A stretch of DNA of 64,000 nt from contig OZ038455.1 of the NCBI GenBank assembly GCA_964036195.1, positions 2,311,855-2,375,854 on the forward strand, written 5' to 3'. A model generated the notes under the pieces. That model saw only the letters and a program-made list of their open reading frames with translations, was not told the origin of the DNA and did no database searches. This stretch comes from Sphaerolaimus hirsutus. Lineage: Eukaryota; Nematoda; Chromadorea; Monhysterida; Sphaerolaimidae. Of this stretch, positions 31,701-43,700 are shown piece by piece. Position 1 is the first letter of the stretch. Each line of letters begins with the position of its first letter. A program made the position numbers and the translations under genes.

Positions 31701-34700
31701 TTGCATACATGATGTTCATCATTCAGGAGGGGGGGTATTTCGAGGGGGGGGGGTTTATTATTTCCCCAGCCCATTTTGAGGGGGGGTTAATTCGAGGGGG
31801 GGGTTAATTCAAGGGGGGGATAATTCGAGGTAATACGGTATACACAAAAACCCTTCCCTAACGTCACTTAATCATCAGTTTTACCGTGTGTTCTGCATAG
31901 TACAGATCACAAACTGCGGTATTTGTCATGTACGTTCATGTTACACTCAATTTTAGAGGGGGGTATTTCGAGGGGGGTTTATTATTTCCTCAGCCGAAAT
32001 TTAGGGGGGGTATTTCGAGGGGGGGTTAATTCAAGGGGGGGATAATTCGAGGTAATACGGTACCACATTTGCCCGTTTTTTCACTCGACACTTTTTAAAG
32101 TGATTTTCAGATATGAGTGAAGTGAAAAACGCTGCGCAATGACATTAGTGAACTTTTTACACTTCACTCATATCTGAAAATCACTTGAAAATGTGTCAAG
32201 TGAAAAACAGTGAAAAACGGCTATTTTTCACTGTTTTTTTCACTTGACACTTTTTCAAGTGATTTTCAGATATGAGTGAAGTGAACAAAGTTCGCTAATA
32301 TCATTGCGCAACTTTTTCTCACTTTACTCATATCTGAAAATCACTTGAAAAAGTGTCAAGTGAAAAGAACGGGCAAATGTGTGTATCGGGCAGATGTGCG
32401 TATCAGGCCTGCCCCGACGTATCGCCCTACAAACATTTGTGTCAATCTCTCCAGTGGAGAGTGAATGACAGCATTAGGCAGGCCAAGCCCGAACGGTACC
32501 GGATACCTGGCAAGACTTATGGCGAGGGAGATCGTGCTGGCGCTGTGGAACAAAGGGAAGCCGACTCTGAACTGGTGGGTGCAAAACGATGGTGGCAGAG
32601 AAAAAAGGGTTAACAAAGACACCTATTCCACTCGACATGACATGACACTTTACAGAACTACAACTTTTTGCATTAAGTGTAGGCACGACTTTGAAGTGCC
32701 CCGCCTTTGCTCTTTTATGGCGAAAAGGCAGGGTGCTGAGAAGTCAATCCAGAAAGGACATGACATGACACTCAACAAAACCACAATCTTTGGTAGTAAA
32801 TGTGGGGAGGTAGGAGCTGGAATGACATCGCATGACAATGATTCAATTACCGAAAAACACAAGAACCAAGAGAGCACGACTCCAGGAAAAGCTCCAAGCA
32901 GCCGCACGCTGAGCGAGGACGCAGTGATTCGCGGAGATCGAAAGATCGCAAGACTTCTGGCAAAGATCGGGATACTCGGCGCAAAAGATCTCATCATGTC
33001 TCCGGTGGAGACAGTGGCCGCCGTAGTGGCCGGTCAGAAACCAAAAATTCGGAGGGCGGCGCTGGAAACTCGTGGAGCTACCGTGAGCGGTGAGATGGGG
33101 GGATGTCACACGCACGCCTTTTCACACCAATTTATGCAATTTGGGGTTGATCGACGCGAAACACTTTTTGCGGTTCTACTATGCATATTTACGGTGTTTA
33201 GGAGCATGATACCGAAGTCAAAGCGAATATGCGCAAATGTTACTCTCGATATGGCCCATAAGAATCCTGCTCTTGCCTTTTGGTGGCAAATGGATGGGTT
33301 TCTTACGGGCTATATTGGGGGAGTTGTAGGCAGGTTGGGGATAGCGCAAATACGCAACTATTTCATGCACGGAACGCAGCTACGGAGAAAATCGCGGCGG
33401 GTTCGGGCAGGCACGTGGTCGAGGTGGGTACGGACGCGGAGAGTTCACATGATATACATTACGATTCCAATACGACAAATCTCGGTGCTAGCTCTTCTAG
33501 CAGGAACTGGTACGTGTATATGGGTGTCCTCAACATTGATAGGCCTTGAAACAAATGACCAAGGGGCAAAAGTGATTAGGCTCAATCTAGGATATCTTGT
33601 ACGCGGTAACACAAATGCGCTATCCCTATGCAGATGCGGATTTGGAGTGTGTGGGAGGCTGATGGAAGTAGGCAGAAAATGGGCAGTTGCAGTAAGGCGG
33701 CAGGTTTCTAGAGTTCGTGATATCTTTTTGCATGCGGGAAACTGTCTCACAATGCTATGGGGGCTGAGAACATGGCTATGTCGCAAAAAACGCTTGGGTA
33801 AAAACCCACACAAAAAAAAACAACACAAGCGCAAAACTGAGACACACCAATGCACCACACATTACATGACAATCACAACAGACCAGAGTGGAAGCACCAG
33901 CAATCCACAAGCTGGAGGTGCAAATCACGAACGTGGAAAGGGAACGCAAAAACAGCATGAAATTGGTAGAATCATGGGGATACCAAAAAACAAAAACCTG
34001 AACCAAAAATAGGGGGAACAAAAGGGACAAATAGGGATGCAATGAAGCGGGCAGTGCGATGGGGGAACAGAATGACAATATTCTTTCAAAATGTGAGATC
34101 TGCACGGAAAAAGCATGAGCAAATTGCAGACATGTTAGAAGATGGACGCTACGATGTGGCCATCCTCGGGGAAGCAAATGTCAGAACGCGGTTGGAAACT
34201 GTGGAATCACCCGACTACAACCTAACCTTGATAAGAAAGCCACAATCGAACAACGGTGGCTTCCTAGTGTATATAAAGAAATCAGTTTCTTCATATATGC
34301 AGGGTCCGATTACAACAGGGGACACGGAAAGCAATACGGTGGCAATGACAATTTCCACTCTGGCAGGGAAACTTGACATTGTTGCTGTTTACCTTCTGGA
34401 TCAAGGGCAGATACAAAGAGATAGAGAACTAAGGGATGTCAACTCGCAAATCTTGGACACTATCGGAAACAGGATTATATGCAATCGCAGTTCGGGGAGG
34501 GATACAATCGTAATCGGTGATTTCAACGGAGCCTTAGGACAAGAGCACTTTGGGGCGGGTCGATGTACTGCGGCACCAAACCGTAACGGGAGGCTTCTTA
34601 AAGGCTGGATTTCTGCAATGGACATGGCAGTTTTGGACGACAAAACAGGGCAGTGGTGGACTTTTGAATCGGGACACACAAAGACGAGAATTGACCATTG

Positions 34701-37700
34701 CTTAATGGACAATCAAGCGGACATGGCGACGGCGACGATCAAAAACTTAGGACATGGAAACAGTCCCTTAGCGTCTGATCACAGTGGATTGGTAGTGGAA
34801 ATATCCGTGGAGTCAGGGGGAGTAGGGGAGGAAAAGACAAGGCCTACATCTAAGGGATGGTCTATTAGAGGAAAGGATAAATCCACAAAATTTCTGCAAG
34901 AGATCGAGAACGTCATTGATCCAAGTGATCCCCCATCCAGCTATGACGCCCTGCTCGAATTTTTACAGCAATGGGCGAAGTGCTGGTTTGGGGTGAAACA
35001 GTGGAAAAGGAAAGAAACAAAGTATGGCAAGAAGATACGAGAGATCAAACGAATGCTCAAGCAAAAGAGACGAGCACTGCATGAAGGTAGACTTGGTATA
35101 TTAGAATACCGAGAATACCGGAAAAGGGGACTTGGAGACATCAGACAACAAGAGATAGCCACACATGACAACAAACTGAAGCAAATAATGGAAAATGAGC
35201 TGCAGTACGGAATCGAGAACACTAATCTGTACAAAATGGCTCAGAAACTACGAGAGGCTGATGTTAAGTACCCAATGCTCAAAATCAGAAATAGACCATG
35301 CAAAGATGACACGGAACTGAAACACGTTCTAAACGAATTCTGGAAGAGAATACAAGCACCAAATCCAGCAAAAAAGAATTTCAGAACCGACAGTGGAATG
35401 ACAGGAATTATTGACAAAGCCATGGCTGACAAATTGGACATGGAAATTTCGACAACAGAAACAAGAGAAGCATGCAGGCGACTTAAGCTGGGGAAATCGG
35501 CTGGCACAACAGGGATATCGCACGAGATGCTAAGGATGCCGGGATAGAACCTAGTTGTCATGCTGAAAAACCAAATGAACCAGTGATTTAGTGGACAGGA
35601 AAAAATACCAAGACGGGCACAAACATGCAAACTGGTCATGCTACACAAAAAGGGCTCAAAATCAGACGTTAATTACTACAGAACAGTTGGGATACAATGC
35701 AACATCCTAAAGCTGTACTGTTCAATCCTTTATAAACGACTGATGGACGGATTTGAATGCAACAATGCCTTTGGTGATATGCAAGCAGAATTCAGGGCGA
35801 ACAGAAGAACAACAGACAACCATGTGATATTGCAGGGGTGCTTGGCGGATACAAACCGGCTGTCAGCGTGTTTCATGGATGCAGTGAAAGCTTTTGACAG
35901 GGTAGAACGGGGACGCCTATGGGTGAAACTAAGAGACTATGGATATGGCAAAACTCTGTGCAAGGCAATAGAAAGCACCTACATGGATCAAAAATGCTAT
36001 CTGCAGTATAACGAAGTCTGCACGGATGAACTTGACTACCCACTAGGGGTGCGACAGGGATGCTGCCTAGGTCCAACACTATATGTGCTGTATATGGCGC
36101 ACCTAAGAACAAAACTGGAAAGAAGCGGATTGGGGGCCAAGCTAGGAAATGAGAGAATACCGGCTGGGTTCTTTGTAGATGATGTGGTGCTCATGGCAAA
36201 TAACGACGTGGATCTGCAGAAGATAATGGACATTTTCACAGAGTGGAGTCATGAATGGGGGATCGGGATCAGTGAACAAAAGAGCATGATCCTGCACGTC
36301 AGAAGGAGAGCGGATGCAAACAGAGAGTGGTACCTGGGGATCGGGGCAGATGGAAAGAAGCAGATCATAAGAGAGTGTGACAAGACTAAGTATCTAGGCA
36401 TCCTTCTGTGCAGCGGTCATGACCCATTTCAAAAACAAAAAAGCGGATACATGGATAAGCTAACAAAAGGGAAATTCCTCACAAAAGAGGTAACAAAACA
36501 CAGTCGAAGACAAATGTGGGTGCTTAATATGCTTTGGGGGGCATATGTGGCCATTACAGTGATGTATGGCGTTGAGATAACAGGACTCTCAAAATCTGCA
36601 CTAAAACAAATGACGGCGTCACAGATGGGACTCTATCGACAGGTGGGAAATGTAGGGAAACACATCTCAAACAAACTGCTGGGAATAGACTGGAATATTA
36701 GGACAATGGAATGCTGGTACAAATACAGCATTATTAGATACAATGACTACCTGAAATCTGAAAAAGCCTTGAAAACGACCAAACTAGCAGCAAAAATCTG
36801 GGGGGAACAAAAAGGGTCAGCGGGGGCAACACGCAAAAATTCACCGGAGGGGTGGGCAAAAATGGCAAAATCAGAAATGAACCTAGGAAACACGCAAATG
36901 CTAGGGAAAGACAAAATCCTAACTGCCTGTAAACACTATGGATGGGAGATTAGACTGAAACCACAAACACAAACAACGCGAAGTATACAAAAAGAAAACC
37001 AAGTAATAAAAGAAATTACACCTCTATTGCCAGAGACCCTACAGGTGTCGGAGCATAGATGGTTTGCCGGGAGACATGGCTGGTTACCAAATATACAGCA
37101 AATACGCTTTTGGCAAAACAATATAAGACAATGGAATAACTGTCCGTTATGTGAATCGCTGGGGTGGTCATTTTGGATGACAATGTCCCATTACATGGAA
37201 CAATGTCAGCATCCGATGGTGACACTCTTGCGCACAGCGTGGGCTAGGTCGATTAGTGAAGACTGTTGTAGCCGACGGTGTGGCAAAGATATTGCTGCGC
37301 CCGAGGCGGAGGCAGCATTAGTGACGTGACAAATTAGCCATAGCATTGTGAGACAGATTCCATGCACGGTCTTTGATGCCGCAGTATGCCATAAAATGCG
37401 TATTGATGCGTCGCAACACCTGGGTAATCTGGCCAGAGTACTGGAAAACTGGGGGGAACGCAGCGACGGTTCATTGTTCGTGAGCGGGAACCCTGGTCAG
37501 CCAGTACGCTGACTCTGGATAATTAGAAGAACAATGTATACCTACACTGTACAAAACTGTATTAATTTGCAAAGGTTTTTACAATTCTGAGGTTTTTAGT
37601 GTGCGACACAACAACGCGCAATGTTGATAATGCTTTTCTGGTAATGATGGGAGTGATGGAAAGTGAAAAAGGTGATAAATGTGACACTTGGAAAGGTCTG

Positions 37701-40700
37701 ATGAGTAGCAAACTGAAGTAAGAGACGTCGAGCAATTGAGAAATATTTCACTTAACAATTCAATCCTGGGAATCAAGCATTTTGCAAACCAGTTCTCAAT
37801 AATGTCAAACACACCAAATAGTTGGAAAAACTCTGGAATAGTAAGAGGAAAACTCTGCATGAAAATTGGACTTTTGTGACTAATGAGACTTTCTAATGAC
37901 GATTATGATTTTCACTTAACATCAGACTATAGCTTGTTGATTTTTCTTTCCTATTTTTGTTATTTTTGCTCAAACGCTGTCAATTGTTTTAAGCGTGGAC
38001 AAACCCGGGTTGTGGGGTGCTAGAGTGTTTTGTTTTTCGGTGTTTTTGGCGATGTTGTCTGCCGCTCACTCCATAGTAAGGTAGTAAGTAGATTAGGTGT
38101 TTTCTCTATATTTTCCCCCGCCAACGATGTTTACAATGCGCACGAAAACTCACCTAGTAGGACCGCAACTAGGAGTAGTCGATGGGTATGTATTGTGTAT
38201 TTTACTTGCATTTGGCTTTTGTGGTCTGAGACAAGTAAACCTATTTGATTGATTTTGATTAGGTATTGTGACACAATATTTTTACGATTGTAATAGATCG
38301 GGTCACGTATGAAAACTTGGCCCTTATCCCAGTTTCCAGTTGCGTTGTATACAAATGAGAGTTAAAACTGAAAGTTAGCTAAAAATCGTTAAAATTTGCT
38401 TCGCTTTGCCCATTTCCACCTTCATAATCGCTATTTTTGTTTATATACATGGTTATATAGCTATTGTGAGCCTATTTTTTCATATTAATAGCGGATTTCG
38501 AAATTTTGGCTGTCTGCCAAGTTCTTTTCTGTTGGAACGGAGCCAACGAATGAAAAATGAAATAAAAACAAAAACGGTAGTTTGAATGGTAAACCGGTAG
38601 TTTGAACGGTCAAATTCTTTACGAGCAACGTTGAAAATGTAGATACCGTATTTCCTCGAAATACCCCTCCCCCTCGAAATACCCCCCCACCCTCGTTTGA
38701 CCCCCCCCCCCTCTCGAGACCACTATGAAACAATCACCCCCCCCCCCCCTCGAAATACCCCCCCCCAGATTTAGTGTAAAGAGAACGTACATAACAAATA
38801 CTGCAGTTTGTGTTCTGCGTAGTGCAGAACACACGTTAAAAACAATGTCGGAATCACGTTAGAACAGTGTTTATACCATCTACGTACTAATATTAGTCTA
38901 CATAACCTTATAAATGGCGGTTTTTGTTGTATTTTTCGACGTCTGCGTACGTTTCAGACGACAATTTCGTACTGGGATTTGAAAAAATTTCTTGTGAAAT
39001 AATAACCCCCCCTCGAAATACCCCCCCCCCTCGTTTAACCCCCCCTTCCCTCTCGGGACCACTATGAAACAATCACGCCCCGGGGGGTATTTCGAGGAAA
39101 TACGGTGACTAGGGCGTGACACGCACGGACGCAGCGAAACGTCCATTTTTCTTTTAATATGATTTTCTTTTTCAATTTCTAGCGTCCGCGTGGGACACAA
39201 GTTTCGTTGTTCGCTCTATTCACGAGCGAATTCTAACTCTCCGATTTTATAGGGTGAAATGTCCGCCGACTTTACAGAACGATTTTGAAATTTTGGCCGG
39301 CTGCCAAGTCCCGTATCGTTCTTTTATTCTATTTTTTAATGCGATTTTTATTTTTTTGCAGGACACATGATATTTTACAGGGCCTTTTACCGGGTATTTT
39401 ACACTTTTCATGACATTTGACACTTTACAGGGTCTGGGAGTGGCACCTGGGCAATGCAGTACAGACGTTAAAAACAATGGCTGTGTTTTGGGTTTTTTTT
39501 CATCTACATACTAATGTGAGTCTAAATAATCTTATACATGGCGGTTTTTGTTGCATTTTTTACATCTGCGTATGTTACAAACAACAAATTAGTACTGGGA
39601 GTTCAAGAAAAACTACTGAAATTTCCACTGAAAAAAATTTACTCCCCGGGGGGTAATTCGAAGAAATACGGTATATAAAAATAAATATCATCTATGATAC
39701 AAAATGATCGAATGTATTAAAAAACAGGGAAATACGGTATCTGTTGTCGCTGCTGTACGCTATTATTGCTTTGCATTTGTCATTGCACTTGGTGCACTGC
39801 ATTGATTGTTTCTTAACCTGACCCATCATATTTTCCACCTATCACGGAGGGGGGAGTTACTCAAGTGTGGGGAGGAGTTTTTCAAGGTGGGGTCTTATTC
39901 GAGGATGTACAGTATCCTAAATGGTTGATGACACAAAAGACACAACAGCACCTGCATTGACATTGTCTGCTGGCAGCAACTTGAGCAGTTTGTCCACAAT
40001 CATTGCATTACCGCCTATTGCAGCAGCCATCAGCGTTGTCCTACCATCGTAGTCCCTGCGAATAGGGTGTCAACAAGTTTTTTATGGCAGACAGAAACGG
40101 AAATTTTGCACTTGCAAGAAAAAGGAATCAGAAATGGGATTTTTTGCACTTGCTGGAAACTGGAAAAATGAAAGACTGGGAAATGGAACAATTGCAGAAA
40201 TTTTGCTGTAAACTGAAAAAAATTGCTGAAATTTTGGCAGATACTGGAAAAAATTTGCCTGCAGAAAGCGGAAAATGAAACATGGAAAACGGAAATTTGA
40301 AACACTACCTGTGAATCACATCAGCACCAGGCGCAGACAGCAGTGAGTCAAATGCAGTTCCATTACCTTCCTCTGCAGCAATCATCAATGCAGTGTTTAC
40401 ATCATGCTCTGTGTTAGTCATTGTTTAATATATACCATATTTGCATGAATAATCCCCCTGGGGGATTATTATTTCGTCAGACATTTTTGAGGGGGGAACT
40501 ATTCGAGGGGGGGAATTATTCAAGGGGGGGGGGGAATTGTTATTCCGTCAAAACTTTCAAGCATGTTTCCATCAACTCATTTCACAAAATATGCCTTATA
40601 AACACAATAACGTGCCGTTTTTGTTAAAATTAGGTATAACAAATTAATCAAATCTTTAAAGGGGGGATTATTCGATGGGGGAACTATTATTTCTCACTCG

Positions 40701-43700
40701 TCTTACAGGGCGGGATTATTCGAGGGGGGAATGATTCAAGGGGAAACTATTCAAGCAAATATGGTAGATATACGCAGCGGACATCACACTTTGTATGAAA
40801 ACATACCACAACCCATCTGAATAGTGAACCAAAATTATACAGTTTTTCCATCATAATATTTCGTTTTTACTATGGAAAAATTTATTAAGAAATTTATCAC
40901 AACATTTTATTCATTTAATTATGGTAGGTGTGCTGTCCGCCGAGTATACCTAGGTATATCGGTTTTTCATTGTCTACCTAATCATTGATGATGCAAAGTG
41001 CAAAGGTCACCTGCGTCGGCAGTGCGCACATGCAGCTAACGATGGCAAAAAAGATTCAAAAATTCGAAAACATTTTCGAATTTTGTCATAATTTTCGAAT
41101 TTTTATTTCACCCCTGGAACAAAACACATAAAAATCGATTTTTTTTTCAAAAAATTCAAAAATTCGGAAATTCGAAAATATTTTTCAGAGAATTCCAGGA
41201 CACAACACATTAAACATGATAAATCGATCGATAATTTATATGCGCTGTGTCTGAAAAAGCGTAAAATAATGGAAAAAATGTCAAAAAAACGTTGAAATGG
41301 CGGAAACCATTTAGGAATGCACTCAGCAACCTGAATTATTGCAATCATGGTTTGCAGTATTATCACTTATTTCCACTTTTTTATGTATGATTGTTTGTTT
41401 AGTTAGCCCATTGCTGGGCATCAATCGCGGTTTGAAAAACATGAAATGAAATGAAATGGTGCACTATACTTCCGCTGAAACAGATTCCACTCCATCAAAA
41501 AATAGATTGCGGGTTATTGTTGAAAGTTGTTGAACAGATCCATGTCTGGCAATTCAACAGGGCCATTTCCAGACACTTTAAAATGCCCTGTAAAATGTCA
41601 TGCAAAGTGTCAAAGTCATGGAAGCTCTGAAAATTGAACATATTCATGCTAAATTCAGCTAAACTAAGGTAAATTACAGTGAAAGTAAGGTTAAAAAGCT
41701 ATCCAAAAACATTAAAACTATCAAAATACTGCTTTAAAGCTTCAAATTCAATGTTTTTTTCAAAAAAATTCGAAAATTGTTCAAAAAGATTCGAAAATTC
41801 AAAAATTAAATTCAAAATTTGAAAATTATTTTGAGGAAAAATTGGAAAATTCAAAAATTCATTTTAGAAAAAACACTTAAAAATTTAAATACTTTTTTCC
41901 GGGGGCTTTGCCATCGTTACATGCAGCACACAAAACACGCACAGCACGCAGCACAGCAAACTCCTCAATGCGATGCTCCAGTGGCGTGGCAGCATTTTGG
42001 GCACAGTGTGTAGGGTGAGCCAACGAGTTCTGCATGCAGATAAGGATTCGAGTAGATAAGGTACTTGGATTTGAGTAGTTAAAATAATGATAGTTTTGGA
42101 TATTGTTAACATAAACAATAATAAATTTTTGATGTTTCAAGTAGGTTTCTTCTTTCCTTCCTTCACACCTTCCTGCTCAAATCTGCTAGGCAATTTTTGA
42201 CTTCACTTCTGACTAGGGTGTCAACAAAATTTTTTTACGGAAAACGGAAATGGAAACAGAAAATTTTTTGCACTTGCCGGAAAAAGGAACGGAAAACGGA
42301 AAAAAATGTCGGCGGCCGTAAAACGGAACAAATTTGCCTGCGGAAAACGGAAGTTTGACACCCTACTTCTGAATAACTCTTCAAATGCTTTATGAATGGA
42401 TTCGAAATCAATTGACCAAGTTTCCTCGAATTGACACCCTTCAAAACACAGCCAGGTTTGAGCGAGCTGGGGAAATAATAATTATCCTCGAAATACACCC
42501 ACCCCAATTCAATGTGAAGTAAATACCGTATTTCCTCGAAATACCCCCCGGGGTGATTGTTTCATAGTGGTCTCGAGAGGGGGGGGGGTATTTCGAGGGG
42601 GGGTTATTATTTCACAAGAAATTTTTTGAAATCCCAGTACGAAATTGTTGTCTGAAATGTACGCAGACGTCAAAAAATGCAACAAAAACCGCCATTTATA
42701 AGGTTCTGTAGACTAATATTAGTATGTAGATGGTATAAACACTGACACCAACATTGTTTTAACGCGTGTTCTGCATTACACAGAGCACAAACTACAGTTA
42801 TTGTCATGTACACCCCCGTTCACCATGGTTGGCACCATTGAGATATTTTCAGAAAACAATTCAAAACTTTGCTATACAGAATTGTATTTGGCCAAGTGGG
42901 GTATCCCCTTGTAGGGCAATTCAAGCCCTACAAGTGCATATAGGGCACAACTGATTATCTCTTCTCTAGGGCATTTCATGGGCCAGATAAATTCTTTTAT
43001 TCATTTAAAGCTGATCACCATGGTTGGCACCCTAGTGTTTTTTGGTCTTAAATCCTGATTTTCAAGGCTGCATTCTGCAACAAATGGCAGATTTGAAGAA
43101 GTATTACACTTAGCCAGCTCTGAGTGTCAAGGCCCAGTTTGAAATGCATTTTGATGATTGTTTTCCTTCTATTTTCTGGAACATGGCAGCAGATGATAAA
43201 AATAGCTATTTTAGCCATTTCCATTGCTTTTCAGTTGCTGAAAATGCCTTGGCTGATGAATATGTCATCCACATGCTGTGGTATACCTTTGTCATGGATG
43301 CATATGTTTTGTAAATGTACTGGAGATGCCCAAGTACTGATGTTGATTTCATCAATGGCTGTTTCTCCAGACATATGGCCCTCATGTTCAAGCAGTTTGT
43401 AAAGGCAAAATCGCTGACTGTAAGAGGAATATTCAAGCTTTAAAATGAGTGCTTACATGCATTAATCTGTTCACACAAATATAAGATTGGCCATCTCAAA
43501 AATCATGTTATCACAAAAATTGTAAATTCAGTAGTAAATAGGCAAGATAATGGCAGTAACAATTTCGCTGTAGCATATCTCACATATGTGTGAACAGATT
43601 TATGCATGAAAGTACTCATTTTAAAGCTTGAACAATCCTCTTACAGTCAGATATGTTGCCTTTACAAACTGCTTGAACATGAGGGCCATATGTCTGGAGA

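Larger units (their letters stand above)
32390..37560 (+). mobile_element. APE-type non-LTR retrotransposon (LINE)
   Basis: An ORF1-like frame is followed by an endonuclease/reverse-transcriptase ORF2 in a different frame. Both ends are approximate: the 5' end is set just after an inverted-repeat element that finishes at 32384, and the 3' end by loss of recognisable structure after the ORF2 stop at 37329. No poly(A) tail or clear target duplication was found. A stretch resembling the 5' end (GCAGATGTGCGTATCAG) occurs inverted at about 31180-31215. Confidence 0.8.
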
